In this document: positions 24,250 through 35,467 of the stretch, in pieces
Layout of the letters: the number at the start of each line of letters is the position of its first letter
Position numbering within the stretch: the stretch's first letter is position 1
Translations under genes and position numbers: made by a program
Notes under the pieces: model-generated
Seen by the model: the letters and a program-made list of their open reading frames with translations, nothing else
Database searches by the model: none
What the model was told of the DNA's origin: nothing
Assembly (NCBI GenBank): GCA_014904845.1
Contig: MU119423.1
Span: forward strand, 29,495 to 93,494
Origin: Acephala macrosclerotiorum
Lineage: Eukaryota; Ascomycota; Leotiomycetes; Helotiales; Mollisiaceae
Reading direction: 5' to 3'
Length of the DNA stretch: 64,000 bases

Positions 24250-25269
24250 ACCTGCTCTTGGTGAAGACGAGACTGAGCTCGGTCAGGGGGGTCGGGTTTG
24301 GGGCTTCTTTTGCGCTGGATCGCACCTTCTTCTGTGGAATAACAAATTTTGTCACATCTTCCAAAAACGCATCGGACGGTTTAAGTCAGACTGGGCTCCT
24401 TGACAGTAAAGATTAGTGAAAATGACCAAAAGCTTCCAACACATGCGGGTCGCTGGCCCCCTGAAAGATCTAAGCGAGCCCCTGTGCTTAGCGAGCCTTG
24501 CTCAACTGAGCATCTGTCCCAGGACTTCGTATGAAACTTAAAAGAAGGCACGAAACTCAGGGCTTTGCATCAGTATGGTACATCGGCTTCAGTCGAATCA
24601 TAAGGTCATGCTGGTAGCAGAATCTGTACGAAGCCACTCAATACGGCTGTTCCTTGTTCACGATGTTCATGTCAAAGCAGCGCATCATTTGAGCAGGAAA
24701 TTTGTGCACCTTGACCTCTTTTGAATAATTAGAACTCTATCAATGGATCAATAGAGTTGTAAATCTAAGAGTACTTAACCAAGTCGATGTTGCGTCTGAT
24801 GCACATCCTCAGTCCACTGCTTGAACGACCTGCTGGATAGTCATGCCGTCTGTTCGTCCCCAGCTTCGGCTTCTGGATCTCCGACATCCGACTCTAGAGA
24901 TGTAGAAGACATTTCCGGCACTTCAAATCTCCAAGACTTGGTTGTCCCGAAAGTTTGAAGGTGGAGGAAACGACTCCAACCCCCACCACCCCAAATTTCC
25001 TTTCTCGGACGACCCCGCTTACCGCTTTAGGTAGGTGGGGTAGTTACCTTTACCAAATCCAACTTGGAGCCCTGGCATTTCCACATCAAATGCAAAAGAC
25101 TTTGCGTGTGAGGAGAGTGCGGAATCCGCAATTTCAACGCCCTTGATTTATTCATTTTCTTTATCTCGGCAGTCTCTGTAAAGTAGGTATGCCAGAAGCC
25201 TCTCAAGTAGCAACCAAAAACATGCAAAACAGAGCCTATTAATGACAATGGAACAGAGATCATTTCCTC
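24250..25269. other. Intergenic, no gene seen
   Basis: Between the cutinase relic and the 3' end of the FAD monooxygenase gene. No frame with family features. Confidence 0.5.
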
Positions 25270-26771
25270 TTATGCATCTCCAGAAATTAAAACTCGAACT
25301 TCTTGTGCAAGAATATTCGACTTCTGAGCTGTCAACTCAGCTTGCTGGCTCTGTACGCCGGACTTATACTCTTTCCTGAAGTCATACATGATGGCTTTCA
25401 GACTCTGTAGCCTCTATCAGCTTGACCTCCTACAACATATTGTGAGACTACTCACTTCTTGCATCTGGCGGCTGAGTTCTGGATCCGTCTCCGCCTTTCT
25501 ACACATTTCGAGGAACTTATCCTCCTCTCGAGCCTTCGCAGGATCTTGCCATAACCGCCTGATGTTCTCGCTTGAAATTGGATCAATGATACTTCTGTAC
25601 ATGTTGCGTCTCACTTCGTCGTATCGAGACAGGATATTCTCATCCGCAAGGCCTTGGTGGATGCCATTCAGACAGTCAAATAGATTCCCAGCATCAACCA
25701 GCCCGCCAGTCAAACCAAGCCCTCCACTCCGCAACAGTTAGTTCTGGATGATCATTGAAGATATTGAAGGACATACAACGGGTTACAAAGATGGGCAGCA
25801 TCCGCAACCAACAGAAATCGTCCTTCGCGGAAGCTTTTTGCGCATCTCTGATGAACTTTGTAAGGACTAATATTGACAATCTTATACTTGTCAGGGGTGG
25901 GTCGTCCCGGAAGAAAGCTTTGAAACTTCATCGGTTGCCGAGCGATGTATTCTTCTCGAGTAAGGCCTGGGATATCGCCGTATGTGACCCGCAATAGGCC
26001 ATCGGGCTGGATCTTCGCGACCATCGACCAGTGTTCTTTATCGATGATGAAATTCGAATCTTCCCATCCATACGGACTCATGTCATAGTATACCTAGAAG
26101 CAGACCTAAGACTCTGGACCACGAGCAATTTTGACACGTCTGAGAAACTTACATTTGTTGCTACAATTTGCTCGTCCCAAGTGCGCCCCGGAAAATCCAA
26201 GTTTCCAAACAAGGACCTTCTTATTTGGCTACTAGCACCATCACAACCTACGATATAATCCGCAGAGAACTTTTCTTCCCCAGCCGGAGTTTGGACCATG
26301 ACCCACGCCGACGATTCATCTTGGCCTATGGATGATAGGACTTTGTGAGACCACCTAATCTCAACAGTTAGTTGTTGCTTGAGATGCTCTATCACAATCT
26401 TCGTGAGACTATTGAGAGGTAGGCACACTACTCTGTTTTCCGGCGACAATGACACTACGGACATTGCTCCGATCGGATTCCCGTCGAGATCTCGCCATGT
26501 AACTCCATTTGGGATAAATCCTTTGTCTATCACTTCCTGGAGGACTCCTGCGCGGCCGAGTTCGTAAGTCGCTGGAGCAGCGTAGTGCGTTGCTCGAGGT
26601 TGCTCGTCAAGTTTTGCTGCGGCATCCAGCACGAGTACGTTGATACCTTGCTTTGCAAGAAGCAACGCGAGAATCAGCCCGGCAGGTCCCGCTCCTACAA
26701 TAATGATCTGTGAAAATTTGTAAGATGGAGAATAATTGGAATGAAAATTGACTGACTTTTGAGATGGCCAT
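25270..26771 (-). CDS. FAD-dependent (class A) monooxygenase, 430 aa
   Basis: Exons 26757-26771, 26153-26707, 25777-26093, 25456-25726 and 25270-25404 (1293 nt spliced). The tiny first exon (MAISK) joins to I-I-I-V-G-A-G-P-A-G-L, the dinucleotide-binding G-x-G-x-x-G motif at residues 10-15. The C-D161-G162-A motif follows, then the second FAD motif, here V-A-D-A-A-H-L-C-N-P instead of the usual x-G-D-A-A-H. P-F-G-G-L-G-L-T-G-G spans an exon junction, which supports the intron with acceptor GCGGAG. This resembles aromatic-ring hydroxylases of the PheA/TfdB group, which use NAD(P)H and O2. It is transcribed away from the VAO-type gene across a shared 411-bp promoter, so a joint role in aromatic breakdown is likely but inferred. 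No breaks seen. Confidence 0.87.
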
Positions 26772-27182
26772 GGCTCGAATCGAAAATTTGACGACAATGA
26801 GGTCGTAATGCGGGCCTCGTTGATAGCTTCACGAATCAGCTAGTTGACTTGAGCTGAAATAATGTAGGTTTTCGTGCACGAGATGAAAATCAGTTTTCCT
26901 GCGACCTCTGCAACATGCCTCCTCAAAGGCATGCCTTTGGAGGTTTGGAGAAGTGCGGGGAGCTCATGCAGTCGTGCGACCACTCTCGTTGTGGGGTTTG
27001 TCGCCTCTACCCCGCCATTTCGGGAAAACCCCTGGAAGGCCTGAGCATACCGGGGTGATCCTTAGGCTGAATATTCATTCGATGATATGTAATATTGTTG
27101 CTGAGACCAACAACTTTGAAATCCCGAATCATCACGGAGGATCAAACATCGCGTTGCGTAAGTTTCAATTACAGCACACAAA
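26772..27182. promoter_or_regulatory. Divergent promoter with a dyad at 26921-26943
   Basis: The only space between the FAD monooxygenase and the VAO-type oxidase genes. It contains CCTCAAAGGC directly followed by ATGCCTTTGGAGG, a near-perfect inverted repeat (14-bp perfect core AAAGGCATGCCTTT). It could bind a dimeric regulator, for example the factor encoded at 29640. This is inference from symmetry and position. Confidence 0.45.
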
Positions 27183-29294
27183 ATGGCAGACCTCGAGGAA
27201 CCAATTACATTTCCCATTCGATACGAGGACCCCGAGTATCAAGCGGCCCATTCCAATTTGTTCTCCAAGTCCCTTACTCGACCACTAGAAGATGTTCTCC
27301 CACCTGGGGTCAATCAGGCAGACTTTGATGCCGCGATCAACAAGCTCAAAAATGTTCTCGGATCCGAACACGTCTTTATAGGGAAGTCGCTCACAGAGTA
27401 TATTGATCCTTATGAGCTCCAAGAAGAACCTTCTCGTAGGAAGATTCCAAGCGGCGCTGTGTGGTATGTTCTGTCCACCTTTTGCCAAATTCCACGAACT
27501 GATAATTGTTGACAGTCCAAAGACCATCGAAGAGACGCAGGATATTCTGCGAGTAGCCAATGAGTAACAGATACCCGTTTGGACATTCTCAAGAGGCAAG
27601 AACCTTGGGTAATATGTCTGGAATATTTTTAGTCTGATGGTCTCACACTAACCTTCTAACAGATATGGAGGTCCCGCTCCTCGACTCAGTGGTTCTCTTG
27701 CGTTGGATCTGCACAGGATGAACAAAATCGTCGAAGTCAACCAGGAATTCTGCTACGCAGTTGTCGAGCCTGGAGTAACTTTCACGGGTCTATATGACTA
27801 CTGTAAGCTTCACAAACTTCATGTCTGGCCGAGTGTGCCCTCACTTGGGTGGGGCAGCGTTGTAGGAAATGTACGTCTCCAGCTTTAGTCAGTACCGCAG
27901 GATCTAACAAACAATCTTACAGACTGTTGATAGAGGTACTGGTTTCCTTCCAACTGCAACTCATCATCAGCATATTGCGGGTCTCGAAATTCTCTTGGCA
28001 GATGGCGACATCGTCCGCACTGGACAATTTGGCATCTCCGATTCTCCTTCAGCTCACTTATCGAAGTTCACCTTCGGTCCTTCGATCGAGGGCCTTTTCT
28101 TACAAAGCAACCTTGGAATTGTCACTAAGATGGGTATCTGGCTCACTCCACAGCCACAGGCGTATCTTTCATGTGGGTTCTCCATGCCAGAATTCGAGGA
28201 TGTCGAGGTGATGGTAGATCTCCTTGGCGAAATGCGACGAAATGGCGTTCTTCCGAACACCGTGTACGTTTCGAACATCGTAGAGTGGTTGGGGATGGTA
28301 GGAAAACGTGTGGATTATTGGGACAAGGACGAGCCAATCCCAGATTGGAAAGTCAAAGAGCTCCAGGAGAAACTCAACATGGGATATTGGAATGCCAAGT
28401 TTGGACTCTATGGTCCGAAAGGGGTCATCCAAGCCCAAATTGACGAGTTCAAGAGAGTCGCCGCCATCAAATCTCCCACAGGTAAGCTTTATGCCGAGAT
28501 GTTCGAAGGAGAAGGTGATGAACTTCTGGAGGCGACCAGCGTGGGAGAGCCACATGGGGGGATTTTCGTAGGCGTTCCGACCCTATGGAGTCTTCCAATG
28601 GTAGATTACCGACTACCAAAGGACGGGACAGGAATTGCGGGCCATGCGGACTACTCACCCATCATGCCATCTTCTGGCAAAACCATCCTCGAATGGGCGA
28701 GGACATCCAAAAGGATATCCGAGGCGCAAGGATGGGACCTGTTCCTCGATTTCTTCATGCACGAGCGGCATGTCATACTCGTAAACTTCATGACTTTTGA
28801 CAAGAGCAAACCTGAACATCGTCGAGCGATCAGCACAATTCTCGCACAGCTGTACGCGGAGGGGAAGAAAAGAGGATACAGCACATATCGGACACATATC
28901 AACTACATGGGTGAGCGCACCACTTTCGCTAACATCCAATCGTGCCTACGTTTCAACGTCTGGTTGACTGACAACGTGTGAAGATTTGAATGCCGATAGC
29001 TATGACTTCAATGACCACGCGTACCGACGATTCGTCGAAAAACTCAAGGTGAATTCATTCCTCAAACTAGTGTATGTCGACATCTTTGTGCTGAGAATTA
29101 TGTAGGATGCGGTCGATCCCGATGGGATGTTGTCGCCCGGCAAACAGGGTATGTGGCCCGAAAGATACAGGAGTTTCAGGGACCCAGCCGGAAAGAACGT
29201 GGACCCCAATCATGGCCTGGAGAAACTCGTCACTGAGACGTCCAATGCAAAGCTGGACATCGCCCGTGAAAACCATCTTGGCGTAGAGGTGTGA
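27183..29294 (+). pseudogene. Vanillyl-alcohol-oxidase-type flavoenzyme with an in-frame stop
   Basis: Exons 27183-27463, 27516-27608, 27663-27870, 27923-28910, 28984-29048 and 29106-29294 (608 codons). It matches 4-hydroxybenzyl/vanillyl alcohol oxidases: the FAD pyrophosphate loop S-R-G-K-N-L-G-Y-G-G, V-V-E-P-G-V-T-F, S-V-V-G-N-T-V-D-R-G, then G-H435-A-D-Y-S-P-I (aligning with the covalent-flavin His422 region of Penicillium VAO), and the end P-D-G-M-L-S-P-G-K-Q-G-M-W-P-E-R-Y-R. These peroxisomal or cytosolic enzymes oxidise para-substituted phenols to aldehydes with O2. Codon 111 (27565-27567) is TAA, between R-V-A-N-E and Q-I-P-V-W, where Tyr is expected. All splice sites and every other residue class are intact, so decay is very recent, a sequencing error is possible, or the stop is read through. 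Confidence 0.85.
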
Positions 29295-29639
29295 TTAATC
29301 TCTATGCTTAGAAAGTGCTACACTTAGGGAATAAAAGCATTAATCAGAAGATCTAGCAATCATAAAACGTGAGTCCCAGCGTTGGCAAGCTGTTCCTGGG
29401 CTGCAGTGTGACGCCACGACGCCACGTCCCTTCCCCGCAATTGATCCCCGCATAAACCCCGACTCGCTCACATCGGAGCCCGGACTTGATCTTCTCCGCA
29501 CCTTGAATACTTCAACCCTCTACCCGAAAAGCTCCAGGTCTGTTTCTTCTTCGTTGTTATATCTATGCGCAAGACTTAATACCAGCTAATTTTGCTACAT
29601 CTCATGCCGGCAGATCAGCGAGAGCATATATTCTAGGCC
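29295..29639. other. Upstream region of transcription-factor gene
   Basis: 345 bp between the VAO-type gene and the regulator start. No gene seen. Confidence 0.5.
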
Positions 29640-32447
29640 ATGACGCCATCTCGGGGACCGACAACAATCGACTTCGAGTCGCCAGAAATGAGTGGGAGGA
29701 AACATATCTGTCACACTTGCTCCAAAGGGTTCTCGCGCAGCGAGCATCGAATTCGCCATGAACGAAGACGTAAGAAGTCGCTTTCCTTCTTTGCAGCAGA
29801 ACTCGCGCTCTCGAGGATAATTCGGGGCGTGCAAAGTGGGACTCTCCAGCTGACTCGAATAAGATACTCAAGAAAAGCCCTACGCTTGTGAGATTTGCCA
29901 GAAGCGATATAGTCGAAAGTCAGTGAGGAAGGTTCCCCAAGCACCCAGCGCCCCAAATTAACTAGTCTTTGAAGAGATCTCCTGGTTCGGCATCAGAGAA
30001 CGATACATGCAGCAGAGCAGCTTCGAGGCAAGGAAAATATTCATGTGCATTTGTCATCCTCACGTACGGGTCCTAGCATTAACTGCGAAGGTCTCTGACA
30101 CGATCTCTAGCACCAATATCTCGGTCCGGTTCCTCGACCGACGACCGCATTGAGGTTCCTCTTATTGCCGCCGAGGAAGCTCATAGTAAAACCCCCAGTG
30201 TCGATGATTCAACATTCACTGGCATAACTTATTCGGAAGTCTTTCCGGAGTTTCAAGTCGAGACCGAAGAAGAGCCTCCTAAGTGCAAACATCAAACCCC
30301 ATCTGGACACCACACGCAGGACGGCATTTCTAGAGATACCAACGCGGATTGGATGAATCTTCTAGATCCTTTGGTTGACTAGTCTTCTCAGCAGATGGCC
30401 GACTTTGCCCTTCCTCTATTAAATCATCAGCTCATAGAAAGGTTCTCTCCCTTAGACGAACTGCAAAGCTCTGCTCAACACAATACATTTCAGCCCAACG
30501 CCGCTTCTAGAATATAGTCCAGCGCGTATCCAGCGACAAATGTGTTTCAGCCAAACTCCCTTGAAGCTTCCGGGGTCGATGTGCGAGCCACGACGAGCTC
30601 ACAATTAGGCTCGGTACCTAAAGTAGTGAAGCATAATTGCTCAACGACTGTGATCCTTTTCACGGAGTCGATGCGTCAAAACCTTCTCGCAGGTCTGTCA
30701 GGGATTGTTTCGCCCGAACTGGTCCAGCTTGTCCAACCATTTAGCGCAAAGCTTTTCGAACGATGTCTGCAAAGATATATCGAGGTCTTCCATACCCACG
30801 TACCCATCTTTCACTTGCCCAGTCTTGATCTAGCTGCAGCACCTACACCTCTGATCCTCTCAATTTGTGCAATAGGCGCAATATATCGAATGGAACGAAA
30901 GATAGCAGCTATACTATACAATCTAGCTCAACAGTCGCTCAGAAACATGGGCCCGACGGGAGTACATCAGCGTAACCGAATTCTTCTTCAAGAATGGATC
31001 ACGCCCGGACCTGCGCCGGGTAAGCCCGAATTGACTCCACTCTGGAGAAGTCAAACAACGTATCTTTTAACAGTATTTGAAACACTGAGTGGGGACCCGG
31101 AGCTTTCTTCCTTGGCCATCAATCAGATGGGCTTTTGTGCTCGAGTTTGTTTTAAGCCGTCTCATGGCATCCTCTGCTGACGAGATAATCAGGATTATCG
31201 AACACGCTTAATATGGCTTCAATCTCACAACACTCATCTCGATGAGCTGTCGTGGGAGTCTTGGGTCGAAAGAGAATCGGTGAAAAGGTGTGTCTTCAGT
31301 CAATGGGTTTTCCATCTGGTATCCCTAACACAGACAAACAGATTGCTGTATGCGTATATGTATCTGTGTAACCTCAATACCATGCTGTTTGGTCTTACTG
31401 CAGGATTCTCGATGTTGACAGATGGCAAAGTTGAGATGCCGTGTCATCATACTCTCTGGGATTCTTCGAATGCAGAAGAATGGCGACTCTTAGCTAGTAG
31501 CAGGGGCTACAGCTCTCTTTTGCAGGTGAAAGATGCCGTATCGCGACTATTGAACGGAACGTATTCGAAAGATGTCCCCGAACAATTCTGGTCATGGGAT
31601 CCATACTCCTGCAACGTTGCTGTGAATGCAGTATCAATCTACATCTCGCACATGGTCCAAGGCTCGCATTTCCTCGGCGAAGTTCCCCTCGGCGCAGAAG
31701 AAAGCTCAACTCAGCGATCTGTCACAACAAATCAGATGGAGACCGCGATAAGTAGATGTCTTCTTCTGATCAAAAATTCAAGAGCCCGAGCGGACGACTC
31801 TTATACCTGGGACGAGGCCGAAGGACCATTGTTGTTCAATTCTCTGGCTTTGCTGAGGGTAAGTTACTGTAAGGTCATGACCCGAGCGGAGTCTGCCGGT
31901 CGTGCGATGTTCTTCCGAGAGGATGAGGCCGATTTTGAAAGTTCTATTGAAACCTTTCTTCACAAACCACTAGAATGGAACCTGTTCTTGACGAGAACTG
32001 TGTCTGTAGCTTTGGAAAGCATAATGATGCCAGCGAAGATCGGCACTCTTCTCGTCAGAAAGACAGCTGCTTTCACTTGGGCCATCGAGCACGCCTTTTC
32101 TTCGTGGGATTCCAGTACGTCCATCCACCATTTCCCATGTCTTGCTTGACGTTGAGCTGACGAACTTTCAAGTTTTGCTTTTGACCAAGTGGTTGTACGC
32201 CATCGAACAGCGCAAAGGCCAAGGTTTTACTTTGCAGGATGCCGAAAGACAGATAGTGGAGAAAGTGCTCAACATGCTGACGGAGGAGAGTGATCTGATC
32301 ACAACCGAACAATGTTTAGCGGCTGCATTGGCGCGATTCTGGGCAGGAATCTATGATGAGGTGTGGGTATGGGGTGTGACTCCGAAGATGGGCGCCATGC
32401 TACGGGAGCTGGCGAATCATTATGATGCAAGAGCTTCTACTACTTAA
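29640..32447 (+). pseudogene. C2H2 plus fungal-TF-domain regulator with two in-frame TAG
   Basis: Exons 29640-29769, 29864-29918, 29975-30063, 30111-31144, 31193-31287, 31342-32114 and 32173-32447 (817 codons). Two C2H2 fingers are built across exon joins: H-I-C-H-T-C-S-K-G-F-S-R-S-E-H-R-I-R-H, linker H-T-Q-E-K-P-Y, then A-C-E-I-C-Q-K-R-Y-S-R-K-D-L-L-V-R-H-Q-R-T-I-H. An acidic linker follows, then a fungal-specific TF domain (V-F-H-T-H-V-P-I-F-H-L-P, later L-A-I-N-Q-M-G-F-C-A-R). TAG codons at 30380-30382 and 30515-30517 fall in the linker. Both could be CAG-to-TAG changes. A single 144-nt intron (30374-30517, weak GTTGAC donor) would also remove both, but its sequence looks coding. Its position beside two aromatic-oxidation genes suggests a local regulator. 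Confidence 0.75.
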
Positions 32448-33188
32448 CGTGAACACAGGTATTTCCCGTATTCATGCAGAGGCCGAGTGCTTAAAAACAG
32501 GACCTCGTCCTCCAAACTTGAGTGACGACGAGTCAAATGGATGGCTTCGAGCGTTCGAAAGTCTGACGGAGCTTCTTGACCCAGATAGAGAATGTAAGAG
32601 GATCGCTCGACTACCGGTAACCCTTGAATTGATCCTGCCCCGTCGCACCTCTCAAAAATCAAAAAACCAAGCTTCAGTAGACTGTTGAAATCGACCTTGA
32701 TCTCGCGAGATTGATAGGAAGGGCGTACGCGTAGGCCGGTTTCAATTCGAGTCTTGAAGGAGGGTCTCGGCCGCCAAGATCTCGAGTTCACGCGTCGCGT
32801 AGTATGAATATTCGACGTGCTTTTAAATTGTCTTTGTCGAGCTTGGAAGTTTACAGTAGAAAAGGAAGAGGCGGGGAGCTGGGTCCTTCCGCCGCACTTG
32901 CCCCAACTCAGACTAGTACCAACATGTCTCCTCGACATCGCGTCTGATTGTCAGCCTTGTCACCATATCACACATTTTACATGCATCAATGACCCTTTTG
33001 TGGCGAAACACTGAAGAAATGTATTTTTGATTAGTACGCGCGCAATCTTAATGCTTCCACGAACATAAAAGCTTTCGCGCAGCCTGATTTCTTTCCCTAG
33101 ACTCCTCCTATGCTCACACGAAGAATGCTAACCTTGCGTCCCACACAGAACATCGAGTCGGAATCGAGAAACTGTAACGGTGGCAACA
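32448..33188. other. Intergenic, no gene seen
   Basis: A 164-codon minus frame at 32444-32938 and a plus frame to 32688 overlap each other and the end of the regulator. Neither shows family features. Confidence 0.45.
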
Positions 33189-34341
33189 ATGGCAATCCAT
33201 CCATTGATGCCCGGTATCGAGGTTATCATCTGCGTGAACGGCCAGCCCCTCGTTGAGTACGACGACGAATCGTTTCCACGATCCATTCCAGCCGCCAACG
33301 GGCGCGATACCAAAGTCATCACAAAGTACATCGAATCAGTCGCAGGCAAGGAATTCAGCTTCGAATACATCGTCCATGATACATACAAGCTTGACTCTCC
33401 TGCCATTGGCTTCATGCCCGAAGTTGACAACGTCAAGCTCGGGAAGAAGAGTTTTACAGGAAAGCCCCGTGGAGGTAGCTGGCCGTGGGTAGAGCGGATG
33501 ACCGAAATGAGCACTTTTGACAGCAAGACGAGGAAGTGGATGAAGTCGACCTTCAAATTTACTTCTATTGAAACATGTCGGTACCTCCAAAGCTATCCAG
33601 CAAATGGCTACTGACAAGAGAGGTGACAGCTCTAGATAATAATGCATTGTCCCAAGTTCGGGAGGACACTGAGAAGATGAACAAGACCGGCCAGCTTGTT
33701 GTCTACGTGTTTCGCGAGACCGAAGGCGTCATTGTAGATTGGCCAAAGACTGACGGTAATCCTACTCTTGGAATCACCACTAAGGTCCATGAGAAAGCGC
33801 TCAAGGGGAATCCGAAATATCACAATGTTTCGTGAGTCTCTAGACATGCAATAAAAGAGAATAAAACTCTAACAAGCCAGCCTTGGAAATTCTCAGGTAT
33901 ATGAAAACCCGAAAACATACCTGAAGCGGGACTACGTTGATGGTCGAGACTCTCCAATTTTGAAATATGTTTTCAAGTACAGATCAAAAGGTCAGCTATG
34001 GACAAGTTTTTGCATTAGGCACCAAACTGATTCTCTGGATAGAGGCATTGAAGCAACTCTTGATCATCGAGCGCACTCCTGAACCAGAAAGTCCTCCTTC
34101 AATTGACCTCAAACGTCTTGACAAAGACCAACGCCGTAAAGTAGAATCCTTCGTTAAGAACCTTACGGTATGCGCTCATGTTCCTGCCAGCGGTGACCAA
34201 ACTCACATGTTGCAGCAAAGCGGATCAAGCAGCCAAAGTGCGAAAGTCAAACGAGAGCGAAACGACGATGGCGACACGCTGTCTCCGCAGAAGAAGCAAA
34301 GACCTGAGGAAGTTGAGCTTGTTGACCTCAGTGGAGATTGA
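33189..34341 (+). CDS. DUF7918-type protein, 187 aa
   Basis: Exons 33189-33576, 33630-33831, 33881-33990, 34043-34167 and 34216-34341. The start MAIHPLMPGIEVIICVNGQPL and the later V-I-T-K-Y-I-E-S-V-A-G-K-E-F fit the DUF7918 family of filamentous fungi. D-Y-V-D-G-R-D-S-P-I-L-K-Y-V-F-K-Y-R-S-K is the usual C-terminal strand region. The tail is charged with a putative nuclear signal (K-K-Q-R-P). Function of the family is unknown. The last intron is 48 nt, free of stops and a multiple of three, so its retention would give a 203-aa form. No signal peptide. Confidence 0.75.
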
Positions 34342-35467
34342 TGACCCTAACCTTGTGGGGTATTCAGAGAAGGTTGAATTTGTCGATGATAATAGATACT
34401 GATAGGCTGAGAGTCTGGTGGAGCAGGAAGTGGAGTAAATACGTGACTAGTTGTACAAGATACTTCGGGACGTTGGCGTTATGATTGTGGCTATGGATTA
34501 TCTTGGGCGTTTTTGAGATTCATATACCCATCAAGAGGAGCAGGAGGACGGTTGAAATTGTACAGCGGACGTGGATGCGATTGTACTTAGCTCATGGCGC
34601 ATTTTAGGTGGTATCTTGACTGTAAGAATGGAATTCACAAGACTCAGTAGGCACCAGCTGTGAGACCATGAAGGTCCAAAAAAGGTCTGATCATGTATTT
34701 GATGGGTGCTCCGAACTTGATCCTTCGAATCAGGCTCGAAGAAGCCATCAAAAATCAATAACAAGAAGCTCATAACCCCGCAGAGGTTTCTGATCCGGCC
34801 AACGATAGAGATAGTCCACCATAATTCACCCCCACGAAGCCCAAACCCCCTCGCACCACTCAAACTTCCCCCCAAAGCTGAAATGCACCCCGCAAGGCTC
34901 GAAGCCAGCCTTATGAGAAAAACCCCGTTTTCAACCTTGCAGCGTCAGCCTGACAAGAAAAAAGCCCTTTTAACGATGTGCAACAAATGAGGAATGTTCA
35001 CGTGAACAAGTACGAGAAAGCCCAGATACTTTGGAGATTTTCCCAAGCCCTCTAAAACTCCAAGGCTGCAAGATAGCCTGACAAAAGAAAAGCTGGTTTT
35101 CAGCCTCGCAGCCTCTCAGCCTGGCGAAAAAAAAGCTGAGTCGCGATGTGCAACGAAAAGTTGTATTCACATGAACGAGCACGAGAAAGTCTGAGACTGT
35201 TTTCGAGATTTGGGAAGGGATGATGAGGGTGGAAAACGGAGGGCCGATGGTGGAGGGCATGGGCAAGGTTTCCGAGTGCTGAGTGGAGGGCCTGAGGTGC
35301 TCGCAGGTGTGGAGAAGGAAGGAATGGAGACGAGAGCCTGCGTGAAGCAAGTGACAACTAAACTTTGAGAAAAGAAGAAAATCGCGATTCAAAAGGGAAC
35401 AGTCCAGACTACAAACGAACAGGAATTGGTAGCCCAAACAAGGTCAACCTCACGAGTGTCTTTGTTG
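34342..35467. other. Intergenic with an imperfect tandem repeat
   Basis: No convincing gene. Two diverged copies of a roughly 150-bp unit occur at about 34907-35060 and 35075-35225 (see repeat entry). Minus frames at 34531-34875 and 34970-35437 only overlay this repeat. Confidence 0.5.
34907..35225. repeat. Diverged tandem duplication, two units of about 150 bp
   Basis: Both units share in order agcct..a..a.aaaa, cagcctg.c.a.aaaaa.agc, cgatgtgcaac.aa, ttcac.tgaac.ag.acgagaaag, and tttg.gattt. The offset is about 168 bp. Copies are clearly diverged, so the duplication is not recent. Confidence 0.65.

Noticed and set aside
32444..32938. 164-codon minus frame downstream of the transcription-factor gene
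   Set aside because: Overlaps a competing plus frame and shows no family motif.
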